DNA of 64,000 nucleotides from Robertmurraya korlensis (lineage in GTDB: Bacteria; Bacillota; Bacilli; Bacillales; Cytobacillaceae): the NCBI RefSeq assembly GCF_023715225.1, contig NZ_JAMBNS010000007.1, forward strand, positions 1-64,000. Reading direction: 5' to 3'. The translations under genes were made by a program, and so were the position numbers. Under the pieces are notes generated by a model. The model had not been told where the DNA came from and did not search any database. It was given only the letters and a program-made list of their open reading frames with translations. Numbering within the stretch: the first letter of the stretch is position 1; every line of letters starts with the position of its first letter. Shown here piece after piece: positions 9,323-18,509 of the stretch.

Positions 9323-9661
9323 ATGCCATTTTTATTGATTAGAGGTATATCAGTCGAACAGGTAAAAAGCATTAGTCAACCATTAGTTGAGGAATTGGCT
9401 GATCTTTGTGAATGTGGAACGGATAATTTCACGCTAGAGGTGGTCAATTCTACTTTTGTCTTTGATGGAAGAGAAGTTCCGGGATATCCATTTATTGAAG
9501 TAAAATGGTTTGAACGGGGGCTAGACATTCAAAAAAAATTTGCAAACATCATTACGAAACAGGTTCAGTCACTTAGGATACCTGAAGTAGAAGTAGCTTT
9601 TAGTACGTTTAAGGAGTCTAGTTATTATCTGAATGGGAAAAGCTTTGCTGAAGAAGAATGA
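9323..9661 (+). CDS. DUF1904 family protein
   Basis: Small soluble protein of 112 residues, length typical of DUF1904, a tautomerase-fold-like group without a known activity. Characteristic stretches are MPFLLIRGIS, CGTDNFTLEVV, YPFIEVKWFERG and VEVAFSTFKESSYYLNGKSF. It begins with Met-Pro, as tautomerases do, but catalysis is not shown. A GGAGG lies nine bases before the ATG. A bidirectional terminator follows. Confidence 0.85.
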   Translation: MPFLLIRGISVEQVKSISQPLVEELADLCECGTDNFTLEVVNSTFVFDGREVPGYPFIEVKWFERGLDIQKKFANIITKQVQSLRIPEVEVAFSTFKESSYYLNGKSFAEEE

Positions 9662-9693
9662 TGGATTCTGCAGTAGATAATTCCTAAAATAAC

Positions 9694-9725
9694 AACAGCC
9701 GACTCAAATTAAAGAGCCGGCTGTT
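9694..9725. terminator. Bidirectional terminator
   Basis: AACAGCC-G-ACTC pairs with GAG-CCGGCTGTT (one mismatch), between convergent genes. Confidence 0.75.
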
Positions 9726-9738
9726 TGATATGAAAGAT

Positions 9739-10539
9739 TTAATTCGACAAAACCGACCGCCCTTTTCCATGTGGAACACAAACGGGAGTACCAAAAATAG
9801 GATCACAAGAAATGCTGCAATTCATTTGAAACACTTCGCTTACCAATTGGCAGGTAATGATGTCCTCTGGTTTTCCTTGAGCGTAAACTGTTTTGTCTTT
9901 TACGGCTACAATATGATGCGCATAACGACTGGCTAGGTTTAAATCGTGTAAAACCATGACAATGGTATGCCCTTTTTGCTCGTTTAGATCAAATAGTAGA
10001 TCAAGGATTTCGATCTGGTGTGTCATATCTAAATAGGTTGTAGGTTCATCTAATAATATGATATCTGTTTCCTGTGCTAAGGTTAAAGAGATCCATGCTC
10101 GTTGGCGCTGACCACCTGATAACGAATCAACAGCTCGATCTTTTAAGTGAAGCATGTTGGTTGCTTCAAGGGCACGTTGAACGGCGTCTTCGTCTTCTTT
10201 TGACCATTGCTTGATAAGGGAACGGTATGGGTGTCTACCTTGTTTGACTAGTTCGTATACCGTTAAGCCTTCAGGTGAAACAGGGCTTTGTGGTAGTATG
10301 GCTAGCTTTTTTGCAATCTCTTTTGTTTTCATTTTGGCGATTTCTTCACCGTTAAGCAGGATATTGCCACTCTTGGGCTTTAGTAATCGAGCTAAAGACC
10401 GAAGCAGGGTGGATTTCCCGCAACCGTTGCCACCAATAAAAACAGTGATTTCCCCTTTAGGAATTGTGATATCTAAATTATCAATGATGATGGTATCCCC
10501 ATAACCTAATGTTAAATTCTTTGCGGATAATGAGTGCAT
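9739..10539 (-). CDS. yusV: Iron-siderophore ABC transporter ATPase (YusV/FecE type)
   Basis: ATP-binding subunit of 266 residues for import of ferric siderophores. Walker A is GGNGCGKST (near 36-44), the signature is [10 protein letters not shown] (near 139), Walker B is [12 protein letters not shown], and the H-loop His is in [10 protein letters not shown]. In B. subtilis one such ATPase, YusV, serves several permeases (Feu and YfiZ-YfhA), which fits a gene with its own promoter and Fur box here, separate from the permeases. The C-terminal [14 protein letters not shown] segment is typical of the group. A Fur-type palindrome abuts its promoter. Confidence 0.9.
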   Translation of the reverse strand: MHSLSAKNLTLGYGDTIIIDNLDITIPKGEITVFIGGNGCGKSTLLRSLARLLKPKSGNILLNGEEIAKMKTKEIAKKLAILPQSPVSPEGLTVYELVKQGRHPYRSLIKQWSKEDEDAVQRALEATNMLHLKDRAVDSLSGGQRQRAWISLTLAQETDIILLDEPTTYLDMTHQIEILDLLFDLNEQKGHTIVMVLHDLNLASRYAHHIVAVKDKTVYAQGKPEDIITCQLVSEVFQMNCSISCDPIFGTPVCVPHGKGRSVLSN

Positions 10540-10579
10540 TGATATCTCTCCCTAAAGTAAAACGTGAAATGTTACTTTC

Positions 10580-10623
10580 ATTTTATTTGGTTTCCACTAC
10601 GTAGTCAATGATAACCGTTATCA
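10580..10623 (-). promoter_or_regulatory. Promoter and Fur box of the siderophore ATPase gene
   Basis: Minus-strand TTGACT (10603-10608), 17 bases, TAAAAT (10580-10585). Directly upstream of the -35 lies TGATAAC-C-GTTATCA (10609-10623), a perfect 7-1-7 palindrome of the Bacillus Fur type. It indicates iron-dependent repression. Confidence 0.75.
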
Positions 10624-10660
10624 GTCGAAAAATAGACACAATTAACATCCAAATATTTGT

Positions 10661-10698
10661 AAAAAAATGCTGTCCTCATGAGGAGACAGCATTTTTTT
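10661..10698. terminator. Terminator after the YfiY-like gene
   Basis: A-tract, ATGCTGTC...GACAGCAT stem and T-tract; ends the leftward receptor gene before the ATPase promoter. Confidence 0.85.
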
Positions 10699-10705
10699 GA
10701 TTGAG

Positions 10706-11668
10706 TTATTTTACAAGCGCACTTAAAATATCTTCAATTGTTTGTTGTGAAGCAAGCAATCCTTTATTTGTCCAGTTACTTGGATCATTGATGATATGGA
10801 TGTTTCCATTTTTAGCAGCTGGTGTACTTTTCCATACGGAGCTATTCTCCAATGTTTCAATTCCTTGTTCGCCTTCAAGAGCTAATAAAAAGACATGGTC
10901 GGCATCGAGTTCAGACAGCTTTTCAACGGAAATTGGATTCCATGATGCAGCATCAGCTGGACCGATTTCCTGAACTAATGTTGGCTGCTTGATTCCTAAT
11001 TCAGAGTAAAGCACCTCTGCACTATGACGGTTTTGTTCAAATAGGTAGAATTGATTTCCAGCTACCCAGATAACAGCTACTGTTTCTTCACCGATAGCTT
11101 CAGACAATTGGTCACGAGCAGATGCAACTGTGTTTTCATAGTCACTTAGAACCTTTTTTGCTTCATCTTCTTTGCCGAGAATCTTTCCGAAGGTTTCAAT
11201 TTGTTTTCTCCAATCCTTTACGGTTTCTTCTGTCATTAAATATGTTGGAGCAATTTTGTTATAATCTTCATAAGTACCTTCATAGCTTTCCGTATTATTT
11301 TCTAAAATAATTAATTCTGGTGCGTGATTAAGTACTTGTTCAACTGGAAGATTCCATTCGATTGTTGGGACATCTTTTAAGTCAGGCTCTAAATATTCTT
11401 GAACAGCTTGTCCAATAGCCCACTTAGCAACAGGAGTAACACCTAGAGCGAGTAGAGCATCTTCATGATAAGGAGCAAGGATTTTTTTAGCATTTGCTGG
11501 GATGGTTACTTCACCCATTGCAGAATCTAATGTGATCTCAGAATTATTAGTTTCGCTTTCAGTCTCAGAGTCAGAAGCTGAATTATCATTTCCACATGCT
11601 GATATAATAAATAATAAACCAACCATCATAATAGTAAATATTCGACGAAATTTCATATATGTTTTCAA
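10706..11668 (-). CDS. yfiY: Ferric-siderophore-binding lipoprotein (YfiY-like)
   Basis: Extracellular receptor of 320 residues in the FepB/FhuD class of substrate-binding proteins. The signal peptide ends in lipobox IISAC with lipidated Cys25, followed by a Ser/Thr/Glu linker and the two-lobed domain (about 45-318) with VTIPANAKKILAPYHEDALLALG. The start is TTG at 11668, because AAGGAG lies eight bases upstream; the ATG at 11656 would be too far from it. It is divergent from the two permease genes across a shared Fur box, the arrangement expected for a YfiY-YfiZ-YfhA importer, which in B. subtilis takes up citrate-hydroxamate siderophores. Substrate here is inferred. Confidence 0.85.
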   Translation of the reverse strand: MKTYMKFRRIFTIMMVGLLFIISACGNDNSASDSETESETNNSEITLDSAMGEVTIPANAKKILAPYHEDALLALGVTPVAKWAIGQAVQEYLEPDLKDVPTIEWNLPVEQVLNHAPELIILENNTESYEGTYEDYNKIAPTYLMTEETVKDWRKQIETFGKILGKEDEAKKVLSDYENTVASARDQLSEAIGEETVAVIWVAGNQFYLFEQNRHSAEVLYSELGIKQPTLVQEIGPADAASWNPISVEKLSELDADHVFLLALEGEQGIETLENSSVWKSTPAAKNGNIHIINDPSNWTNKGLLASQQTIEDILSALVK

Positions 11669-11702
11669 ATCAATTTCTCCTTTATGGTATAATTTCTTCG
11701 TT

Positions 11703-11732
11703 AATGATAATCATTTTCAATTACTGAGTCAA
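11703..11732 (-). promoter_or_regulatory. Promoter with overlapping Fur box between yfiY- and yfiZ-like genes
   Basis: Minus-strand TTGACT (11727-11732), 17 bases, TATCAT (11704-11709). The -10 lies within AATGATAATCATTTTCAAT (11703-11721), a Fur box with one mismatch in the 7-1-7 core. The rightward promoter for the permeases was not resolved, but the box sits in the same 123-bp gap. Confidence 0.75.
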
Positions 11733-11791
11733 TTGTATTTTGTATTTTTTTTTGACAATTTAAAGAATTCAGCAGAAAACAGGGGAGATCC

Positions 11792-12805
11792 ATGCGAGAG
11801 TTTATTCATCAATCGAACATATCCAAACTTATCATCAATATTATAACCATCCTTTTATTAATTGTTTCAATTGGGTTATCGGTATCCTATGGATCAACCA
11901 ATATTGCTCTTGGTACGGTATGGGAGGCAGTGTTTCATTTTAATCCAGAATTAACCACACACCAGGTTATTCAAGAATTACGTTTGCCTCGTGCTTTTTC
12001 AGCAGCATTAGTAGGTGCTTTTCTAGCTGTTTCCGGTGCGATCATGCAAGGAATGACACGAAATCCATTGGCATCTCCTTCAATTATGGGGGTTACGGAT
12101 GGCGCAGCTTTTGCTCTCGTACTGATGCTTGCATTTTTTCCTACCATTTCGACGATGGGACTCATCAGTTCGTCCTTTATCGGTGCTGGTTTAGCTGTAG
12201 GCCTTGTATTTATGGTTGGATCTTTTTCACCTAGTGGGTTAACGCCTGTAAAGCTTGCCTTAGCCGGTGTGGCAATCGGGACGATGTTACGTTCCATTTC
12301 TTCGATTCTATCCTTACATTTTAATTTGGAAAAACAAATGGGATTTTGGATTGCTGGTGGACTAGATGGGACAAGTTGGTCCTCCGTAACCATTTTGTTA
12401 ATATCAGGAGCCATCGGTTTATTTATAGCCATTTCAATCTCAAAATCCATTACTGTGCTTAGCTTAGGCGAAGATATGGCAACCGGATTAGGACAAAATA
12501 ATTTGATGATTAAATTATTTGGAATTCTATCCATTCTCATCCTTACAGGGGCAGCCGTTTCTGTTGCAGGAGCGGTAGGGTTTGTCGGACTTATTGTTCC
12601 ACATATTACGAGATTCATTATTGGAACCGATTATCGATGGATTATTCCGTCATCTATTCTTTTCGGGGCGTTGTTACTCGTTTTAGCAGATGTGGTCTCA
12701 AGACTAGTGAATGCTCCTTTTGAAACACCAGTGGGAGCCATTACCTCTCTTATCGGAGTTCCCTTCTTCCTTTATTTAGCACGAGGTAGTGGAGGTGGAA
12801 AATGA
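11792..12805 (+). CDS. yfiZ: Siderophore ABC transporter permease, FecCD family (YfiZ-like)
   Basis: Membrane permease of 337 residues with about ten helices. Family marks are RLPRAFSAALVGAFLAVSGAIMQGMTRNPLA (helix 2-3 region, about 64-95, read here in part) and the coupling region GAVGFVGLIVPHITRFIIG (about 255-275) that contacts the ATPase. AGGGGAG lies about six bases before the ATG. It overlaps the next permease by four bases, so the two form a heterodimeric pore. Confidence 0.92.
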   Translation: MREFIHQSNISKLIINIITILLLIVSIGLSVSYGSTNIALGTVWEAVFHFNPELTTHQVIQELRLPRAFSAALVGAFLAVSGAIMQGMTRNPLASPSIMGVTDGAAFALVLMLAFFPTISTMGLISSSFIGAGLAVGLVFMVGSFSPSGLTPVKLALAGVAIGTMLRSISSILSLHFNLEKQMGFWIAGGLDGTSWSSVTILLISGAIGLFIAISISKSITVLSLGEDMATGLGQNNLMIKLFGILSILILTGAAVSVAGAVGFVGLIVPHITRFIIGTDYRWIIPSSILFGALLLVLADVVSRLVNAPFETPVGAITSLIGVPFFLYLARGSGGGK

Positions 12806-13827
12806 TGAATGCAGTTGAAGTGAAAAAGAAGAAAAAGCTGGTTGGAGTCATTGTTTTATTAATCCTAACGATTTTACTCATGTTTTTTGTTAGTTTAAGC
12901 ACTGGGGTCATTCAAATTGCCCCAGCAGATGTAATAAAAACATTATTTCATCAGGGTACGGCACGTCAGGAGCTTGTTCTGTTTGATTTTCGGTTACCAG
13001 GCATTTTACTGGCGTTATTAATTGGAGCAGGATTAGCTATCTCCGGTGTCATCTTGCAGGGAATTACTCAAAATGAACTTGCTGATCCTGGAATTTTAGG
13101 GATTAACACAGGAGCAGGTCTTGCCGTCGTTTTATTTATTTATTTTTTCAAGGGACAACTCGATGTGACAAGCTCTTTTAGTATTTTTATCATGCCGGTT
13201 GCCGCTTTAATGGGTGCAATTGTCGCTGCACTGATCATCTATGCGCTGGCATGGAAAAGAGGGGTCAACCCGATTCGACTTGTCTTAGTCGGAATTGGTG
13301 TAAATGCTGGTTTTGCCGCTTTTTTGACCATTTTTCAATTGAAAATGGATCCACAAGATTTCAGGCAAGCGACAGTTTGGTTGACAGGTGATATATGGAA
13401 TACTAGCTGGAGTTTTGTGTTTGCTTTATTACCTTGGATATTACTATTAATACCAATTGCTCTTCACAAAGCTCATTCCTTAAATGTATTAAACTTAGGG
13501 GATGATGTAGCCTCTGGATTAGGCACAAACGTAGAGTCTGAAAGGCGGCAATTATTACTTATTGCTGTTGCCCTAGCAGGTGCTTCCGTTGCAGCAGGTG
13601 GAGGAATTGCCTTCTTAGGGTTGGTTGTTCCGCATATTGCTAGAAAAATCATGGGACCTTTACATCAATATATTATTCCGGTCTCAGCACTTATAGGGGC
13701 TTTACTGTTAATGGTGTCTGATACGATAGGGAAGAATCTGTTAGCACCAACCGAAATTCCTGTTGGTATTATCGTTTCATTATTGAGTGCACCTTACTTT
13801 GTTTATTTATTAATCAGGACCAAATAA
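12802..13827 (+). CDS. yfhA: Siderophore ABC transporter permease, FecCD family (YfhA-like)
   Basis: Second permease subunit, 341 residues, about ten helices. LPGILLALLIGAGLAISGVI, QNELADPGILGINTGAG and the ATPase-contact region GGGIAFLGLVVPHIARKIMG are diagnostic. ATG at 12802 or 12805 is possible; GGAGGTGG just upstream fits the second slightly better. The M14 peptidase gene starts 23 bases after its stop in the same direction. Confidence 0.92.
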   Translation: MMNAVEVKKKKKLVGVIVLLILTILLMFFVSLSTGVIQIAPADVIKTLFHQGTARQELVLFDFRLPGILLALLIGAGLAISGVILQGITQNELADPGILGINTGAGLAVVLFIYFFKGQLDVTSSFSIFIMPVAALMGAIVAALIIYALAWKRGVNPIRLVLVGIGVNAGFAAFLTIFQLKMDPQDFRQATVWLTGDIWNTSWSFVFALLPWILLLIPIALHKAHSLNVLNLGDDVASGLGTNVESERRQLLLIAVALAGASVAAGGGIAFLGLVVPHIARKIMGPLHQYIIPVSALIGALLLMVSDTIGKNLLAPTEIPVGIIVSLLSAPYFVYLLIRTK

Positions 13828-13850
13828 ATTTGTTGAGAGGAAACGCTTAT

Positions 13851-15233
13851 ATGAATGTTCAATCTATCATTGATAATGTGCCTGATTACAAGGATTTTCT
13901 GACTGTAGATGAAATGGATGAGAGCTGTAGGAAGCTTGCTCGTGAGTTTCCCGACATTGTTACCGTTTTTGAAGCAGGGAGATCACGAAAGGGGCATCCC
14001 ATTTTATGTATGAAAATTGGGGATGGATCAAAGAATGCTTTGTGCTTTGCTTGTCCACACCCGAATGAACCGATTGGAGCAATGACACTAGAGTATTTTT
14101 CCCGTGTGTTAGCTGAGAATAACGAATTAAGAGAAGGGTTAGGGTTTACGTGGTACCTGATTAAATGTATTGATCCTGATGGTGTCCGTCTGAATGAAAA
14201 TTGGTTTAAAGGACCGTTTACAGTATATAACTATTCGAAAAATTATTACCGGCCGATCGGTTATGAACAGGTGGAATGGACCTTTCCTATTGACTACAAA
14301 GAACTGCATTTTCATAACCCGCTTCCAGAAACAAAAACGTTAATGAAGTTAATAGAAGAAACCCAACCAAAGTTTATGTACTCATTACATAATGCTGGTT
14401 TTGGGGGTGCTTATTGGTACATCACTCATGACTATCCAGAGCTATATGAAGGGTTGCGGAATTCAAGCATCAAACAAGGCATTCCTCTAAATTTAGGTGA
14501 GCCAGAGGAACCTTTCATAACGAAGTTTTCCCCAGCGATATTTAAAAATATGACCATTGCTGAGGCATATGATTTCATAGAGAAATATAGCGGGGAGAAG
14601 CCGAATATTAAAAATGGTACATCAAGTTCAGATTATGCAGGCACCGTAACGGAATGTTTCACACTTTTAACGGAGCTTCCTTATTTCTTCGATTCTCGAA
14701 TCGAGGACATGAGTGAGAGTGATATGACACGAAAAGAAGCAATTTTAAAGAGTGTGGAAGTATCTCAAGCCCATTTTGCTCACTTAGACCAAATCTTGCA
14801 AGGGATTCGCCCCTATATACAAAAGGAAAATCCTTTTGTTAAGCTCGTGGAGGAAGTCATTCAGTATATTCGAGAGGGTAGTGAAGCCAAAATCAAATGG
14901 GCCGAAAGCGATCCGGAGTTTGAAAAATCGGCGAAAATGGCGGAGGTTTTTGATAATCTATATGCGTCAAAATTTTATAATGGTTTGTATTTAGGTTTAA
15001 CAGTCCGAACATGCGAATATGAAATAGAACGTTTGCAACTGCTTGAAAACAGGGATGAAGAAGCTCTCAATAAGCTGAAGGAAGCGCAAGAGATAGGTGA
15101 GAAGTTTCTAGAAGACTATTGTAACGTGTTAGAAACGGAGCTTGATTACACATTTATTCCGATTCGAAAACTAGTACGTATTCAAGTAGAGAGCGGGTTA
15201 TTAGTAGCCAATTATATTCGTGACAATTGGTAA
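13851..15233 (+). CDS. Cytoplasmic M14-type zinc peptidase in the siderophore operon
   Basis: Protein of 460 residues without signal peptide. The zinc carboxypeptidase fold (about 15-330) shows the HxxE pair in ACPHPNEPIG (H70, E73), the third ligand in YSLHNAGFGG (H180) and a candidate catalytic Glu in GTVTECFTLLTELP. A helical C-terminal part (about 300-460) is not found in plain carboxypeptidases. ATG 13851 has GAGAGG ten bases upstream; an earlier TTG is unlikely. It lies 23 bases after the second permease with no terminator between, so it should be expressed with Fur-controlled siderophore uptake. Cleavage of an imported siderophore or its amide bonds to free iron is my inference; a general peptidase is possible. 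Confidence 0.8.
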   Translation: MNVQSIIDNVPDYKDFLTVDEMDESCRKLAREFPDIVTVFEAGRSRKGHPILCMKIGDGSKNALCFACPHPNEPIGAMTLEYFSRVLAENNELREGLGFTWYLIKCIDPDGVRLNENWFKGPFTVYNYSKNYYRPIGYEQVEWTFPIDYKELHFHNPLPETKTLMKLIEETQPKFMYSLHNAGFGGAYWYITHDYPELYEGLRNSSIKQGIPLNLGEPEEPFITKFSPAIFKNMTIAEAYDFIEKYSGEKPNIKNGTSSSDYAGTVTECFTLLTELPYFFDSRIEDMSESDMTRKEAILKSVEVSQAHFAHLDQILQGIRPYIQKENPFVKLVEEVIQYIREGSEAKIKWAESDPEFEKSAKMAEVFDNLYASKFYNGLYLGLTVRTCEYEIERLQLLENRDEEALNKLKEAQEIGEKFLEDYCNVLETELDYTFIPIRKLVRIQVESGLLVANYIRDNW

Positions 15234-15235
15234 AA

Positions 15236-15269
15236 AAAATGAAGCATTCCTTGTGAATGCTTCATTTTT
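15236..15269. terminator. Bidirectional terminator
   Basis: AAAATGAAGCATTC pairs with GAATGCTTCATTTT between the convergent peptidase and receptor genes. Confidence 0.9.
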
Positions 15270-15276
15270 CTGTCCC

Positions 15277-16206
15277 TTAGTTACCTAAGAAAGAGGTTTT
15301 AATAAATTCTAACTGCTTTTCAAGTGTAACCGGGTCACTAAAGGATGCACCTTCACCAGGCATTTCAAACACTTGGTTGTTTTTTACAGCTGGAATGTTT
15401 TTGTAGGTTTCTGTTTCTTGGAAAGAAGTGTCTGCATCAGAGTACTTACTTAGAATCACATAGTCACCTGCATATTCAGGAATCACTTCTGCAGATAAAG
15501 CATAATATCCAGCCTCTAAAGCCACTTCTTTCACTTTTTCAGGCATTTTAAGCTTCATGCCTTGGTAAATGATTTCTGTGCCACGGGCCCAGTTTTCACC
15601 AAATACGTAAACATCTTTGCCATAGCTTTCCATGACAGATACGGTTGCGTCTTCACCAATTTTAGCGCGAATTTCTTCACCTGCCGCTTCTACACGCTTG
15701 GTAAAGTCATCAACCCAGCTTTGAGCTTCTTTTTCTTTATTTAATAATTTCCCAATTTCGATGTGCTGCGTTAAGTAATCAACTTTTCCCCAAGTGTAGG
15801 TTACAGTTGGAGCAATTTCTTTTAATTTTTCAAGGTTTTTAATATTAGATAGTCCAATAATGAGGTCGGGCTCTAATTCAATGATTTTTTCTAAATTCTC
15901 ATCTGATACTTCTTCCACATCTTTTAGTTCTTCTGCAAAGGTTGGATTATTTTTCGACCATACATCAACACCAACTACATTCACGCCTAAATCTAATACA
16001 TTTCCAGTAAAACCAGAAAGAAGAATAACTCTTTGTGGATCAGCAGGTACTTCAACCGGGCCTGTTTCAGATTCGTATGTAATCGTTGTAGGTGTTTCTT
16101 CTTCTTTTGGAGCTTCTGAACTGTTATCATTTTCTTCTGCTTGGTTTCCGCAAGCACTGATAACAAGAACAAGTAAAAGTAAAAATGGAACGAATAGTTT
16201 TTTCAT
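15277..16206 (-). CDS. Second iron-siderophore-binding lipoprotein (FhuD/YxeB type)
   Basis: Lipoprotein receptor of 309 residues. The signal peptide ends LVISAC with Cys19, followed by an acidic linker and a binding domain with GPVEVPADPQRVILLSG and EPDLIIGLSNIKNLEKLKEIAP. The ATG at 16206 has AAAGGAG eight bases upstream; the longer frame to 16266 would begin inside the Fur box. No permease or ATPase is attached, so it must share another importer, perhaps the one next door. The sequence resembles hydroxamate receptors such as FhuD and YxeB; the ligand is not certain. It is iron-regulated through a perfect Fur box. Confidence 0.85.
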   Translation of the reverse strand: MKKLFVPFLLLLVLVISACGNQAEENDNSSEAPKEEETPTTITYESETGPVEVPADPQRVILLSGFTGNVLDLGVNVVGVDVWSKNNPTFAEELKDVEEVSDENLEKIIELEPDLIIGLSNIKNLEKLKEIAPTVTYTWGKVDYLTQHIEIGKLLNKEKEAQSWVDDFTKRVEAAGEEIRAKIGEDATVSVMESYGKDVYVFGENWARGTEIIYQGMKLKMPEKVKEVALEAGYYALSAEVIPEYAGDYVILSKYSDADTSFQETETYKNIPAVKNNQVFEMPGEGASFSDPVTLEKQLEFIKTSFLGN

Positions 16207-16248
16207 GAGGAGTTCTCCTTTAATAATATATTTCGTAACTGGAATTTT

Positions 16249-16311
16249 ATTGATAATGATTATCAATGTCGTTTATGTTTTTAATATAAATCTAGTTATG
16301 TAGAATGTCAA
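16249..16311 (-). promoter_or_regulatory. Promoter and perfect Fur box of the second receptor gene
   Basis: Minus-strand TTGACA (16306-16311), 17 bases, TATATT (16283-16288). Downstream, ATTGATAATGATTATCAAT (16249-16267) is a perfect 19-bp palindrome containing the 7-1-7 Fur core, placed over the start of the transcript. Confidence 0.85.
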
Positions 16312-16427
16312 TGAAAATTTCAGCAAAAAAAGTAGAGAATAGGAAATCGGTATTGCTCCTTATGTTGGAGGAAATTGGTACATTTGTATAGAATTATTGG
16401 TTAAACATGCCTAACGGAGGTTCCACA

Positions 16428-18509
16428 ATGAAAAGAATATTGTCTATGCTTTCCTTACTAGTTATCATCTTAAGTGGTGGAATCATAAATGAAGCCCAAG
16501 CTTCCGTAATAATCAACCAAGATAAAATAGGAAAATATAAGATCTATGAAAATATGGAAATTCTTGAGGATGAAGAGGGGAATCTTACGATCGACGATGT
16601 GTCCTCAAAGACTTTATCCAACCAGTTTACAGAAAATAAAGAAGGCATTCCTAGTTACGGATACAAGTCATCTGTCTACTGGATGCGCTTCGAAATAGAC
16701 AATCAACTTAGCACGGATGAATATATTCTAGAATTTCCTTATGCCCCTCATGATTCCATTACTTTGTATGAACAAACTGGAACGAATAAGTATAAGGCAT
16801 TTTATGGTGGTGATTTGCTTCCGTTTTCCGAAAGAGATCGAAAGCATCGGCATGTGACGTTCGAACTAACCTTAGCTGAAAAGGAAACAAGAACCTATTA
16901 TGTCAAAATAAAAAGTGAAGGGTCCTTACAGCTTTCGGTTGTACTATGGGATGAAGAAGTTTTTTCGGAAAAAAGCTTAATAGAGTATCTTCTTTTTGGG
17001 ATATATTATGGGTCAGCACTTGTCATGGTGGTTTATAACATCTTTTTATATTCCTCCTTACGCTTACGGAGCTATTTATGGTATGTCTTGTTAATCTTCG
17101 CAGTTAGCATGACACAATTAACGCTGAATGGATTTGCTTATCAATTTTTTTGGCCCGACCTCCCGTGGTGGAATAATCGCTCGATTGTTTTTTCCATTGC
17201 ACTCTCTAACTTGGCCGGAGCCTTATTTGTAAATAAGTTTCTTGATGTGCAGCATTATGCAAAGATATGGAGCAGAATTCTTCAAGTGCTCACAATATTT
17301 AATATAGGAATACTCGTTGTGTTAATAATGTCCTATTCTCTTGCATTACATCTGGTTACTCTTTCTACAATTCTCTTTATTCCAGTTGTTCTAACTACGA
17401 CGATTCTTTGCTGGAAGCGAGGAAATAAGGCAGCTCGTTATTTGTTTTTTGCGTGGTTTATCTTTTTACTAACTAGCTTAGTCTCTTTCTTGTCAGATGC
17501 AGGCACATTGCCACTGAATACTTTTACGCGATATGCCTCTTTAATAGGATCGCTTATCGAAATGATTCTCCTTTCATTAGCACTGGCTGATCGAGTGAAA
17601 ATCATTCAAATGGAAAAAGAGAATGCAGAAAGAGCCGCGCTTTTATTAAATGAAGAGCTCGAAGAAAGGGTACAAAAAAGAACGGAAGAACTGCTAGTCA
17701 GTACAGAAAAGCTGATAAGTATGGAGAGGTCACGCCGCCATCTTTTATCGAATATCTCTCATGATTTAGGTACGCCGATGACATCCATTCGGGGGTATGT
17801 TAAGGCGATGTTGGATGGAGTGATTGAACCTTGTGACCAAACGTATTTAAAAATCATCCATGAAAAAACCCTCTATATTGATCGGTTAATACAGGATCTA
17901 CATGACCTTTCCAGATTAGAAGAAAGGCAGTCAAGTTTTTCTTTGAGCAAAATATCTGTTCAGAAGTTTCTTCAGTTTTTATATCAATTTAAAGCAGATG
18001 TTACTAGTAAGAACATTGAATTTCAGTTTGATAGCCAGTTGTCACTAGAACCAAATGAATGGGTTCTCTTAATGGATTTGAACCGAATGAGGCAAGTGAT
18101 GGAGAATCTAATATCGAATGCTGCAAAGTATACAAAAGTGAATGGTATGATAACGATTTCTGTCAATATATTTGAGGAGTTTTATAGAAGACAGGGGCAT
18201 CATGAGGAAATCGCAGTGGCCAGGGAGAAGAGAGAGAACATTCACCGTAATCAGAGCTTAGTTATAGGTGTTCATGACAATGGGATAGGAATAGATGCGG
18301 AGTCACTTCCTTATATATTCGACCGTTTCTATCGAGGGGATGCTGAACAATATGATACGTATCGGAATGCTGGACTTGGACTGGCTATAGCGAAAGAAAT
18401 TATTGATTATCATAACGGGATGATTTGGGCAGAAAGTCTGGAATCACAGGGAAGTTCTTTTTATTTCACATTGCCTATCTATACTTGGGAGCCGGAGGAG
18501 AATAAATGA
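16428..18509 (+). CDS. 7TMR-DISM sensor histidine kinase
   Basis: Membrane sensor kinase of 693 residues. It has a signal peptide (1-27), an extracellular 7TMR-DISMED2-type carbohydrate-binding-like domain (about 30-180, with SSVYWMRFEIDN and FPYAPHDSITLYEQ), seven membrane helices (about 190-390), a coiled coil (about 390-430), and HisKA plus HATPase domains. The phospho-acceptor is H445 in NISHDLGTPM, where Gly replaces the usual Arg or Lys. N box is ENLISNAAKY; G boxes are DNGIGID and GLGLAIAKE. ATG 16428 follows CGGAGG by seven bases. It overlaps the response regulator by four bases. The ligand is unknown. Confidence 0.9.
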   Translation: MKRILSMLSLLVIILSGGIINEAQASVIINQDKIGKYKIYENMEILEDEEGNLTIDDVSSKTLSNQFTENKEGIPSYGYKSSVYWMRFEIDNQLSTDEYILEFPYAPHDSITLYEQTGTNKYKAFYGGDLLPFSERDRKHRHVTFELTLAEKETRTYYVKIKSEGSLQLSVVLWDEEVFSEKSLIEYLLFGIYYGSALVMVVYNIFLYSSLRLRSYLWYVLLIFAVSMTQLTLNGFAYQFFWPDLPWWNNRSIVFSIALSNLAGALFVNKFLDVQHYAKIWSRILQVLTIFNIGILVVLIMSYSLALHLVTLSTILFIPVVLTTTILCWKRGNKAARYLFFAWFIFLLTSLVSFLSDAGTLPLNTFTRYASLIGSLIEMILLSLALADRVKIIQMEKENAERAALLLNEELEERVQKRTEELLVSTEKLISMERSRRHLLSNISHDLGTPMTSIRGYVKAMLDGVIEPCDQTYLKIIHEKTLYIDRLIQDLHDLSRLEERQSSFSLSKISVQKFLQFLYQFKADVTSKNIEFQFDSQLSLEPNEWVLLMDLNRMRQVMENLISNAAKYTKVNGMITISVNIFEEFYRRQGHHEEIAVAREKRENIHRNQSLVIGVHDNGIGIDAESLPYIFDRFYRGDAEQYDTYRNAGLGLAIAKEIIDYHNGMIWAESLESQGSSFYFTLPIYTWEPEENK

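Noticed and set aside
11971-12618. 215-codon frame antisense to the first FecCD permease
   Set aside because: It is a mirror of a clear permease gene, has no RBS and shows no recognisable domain.
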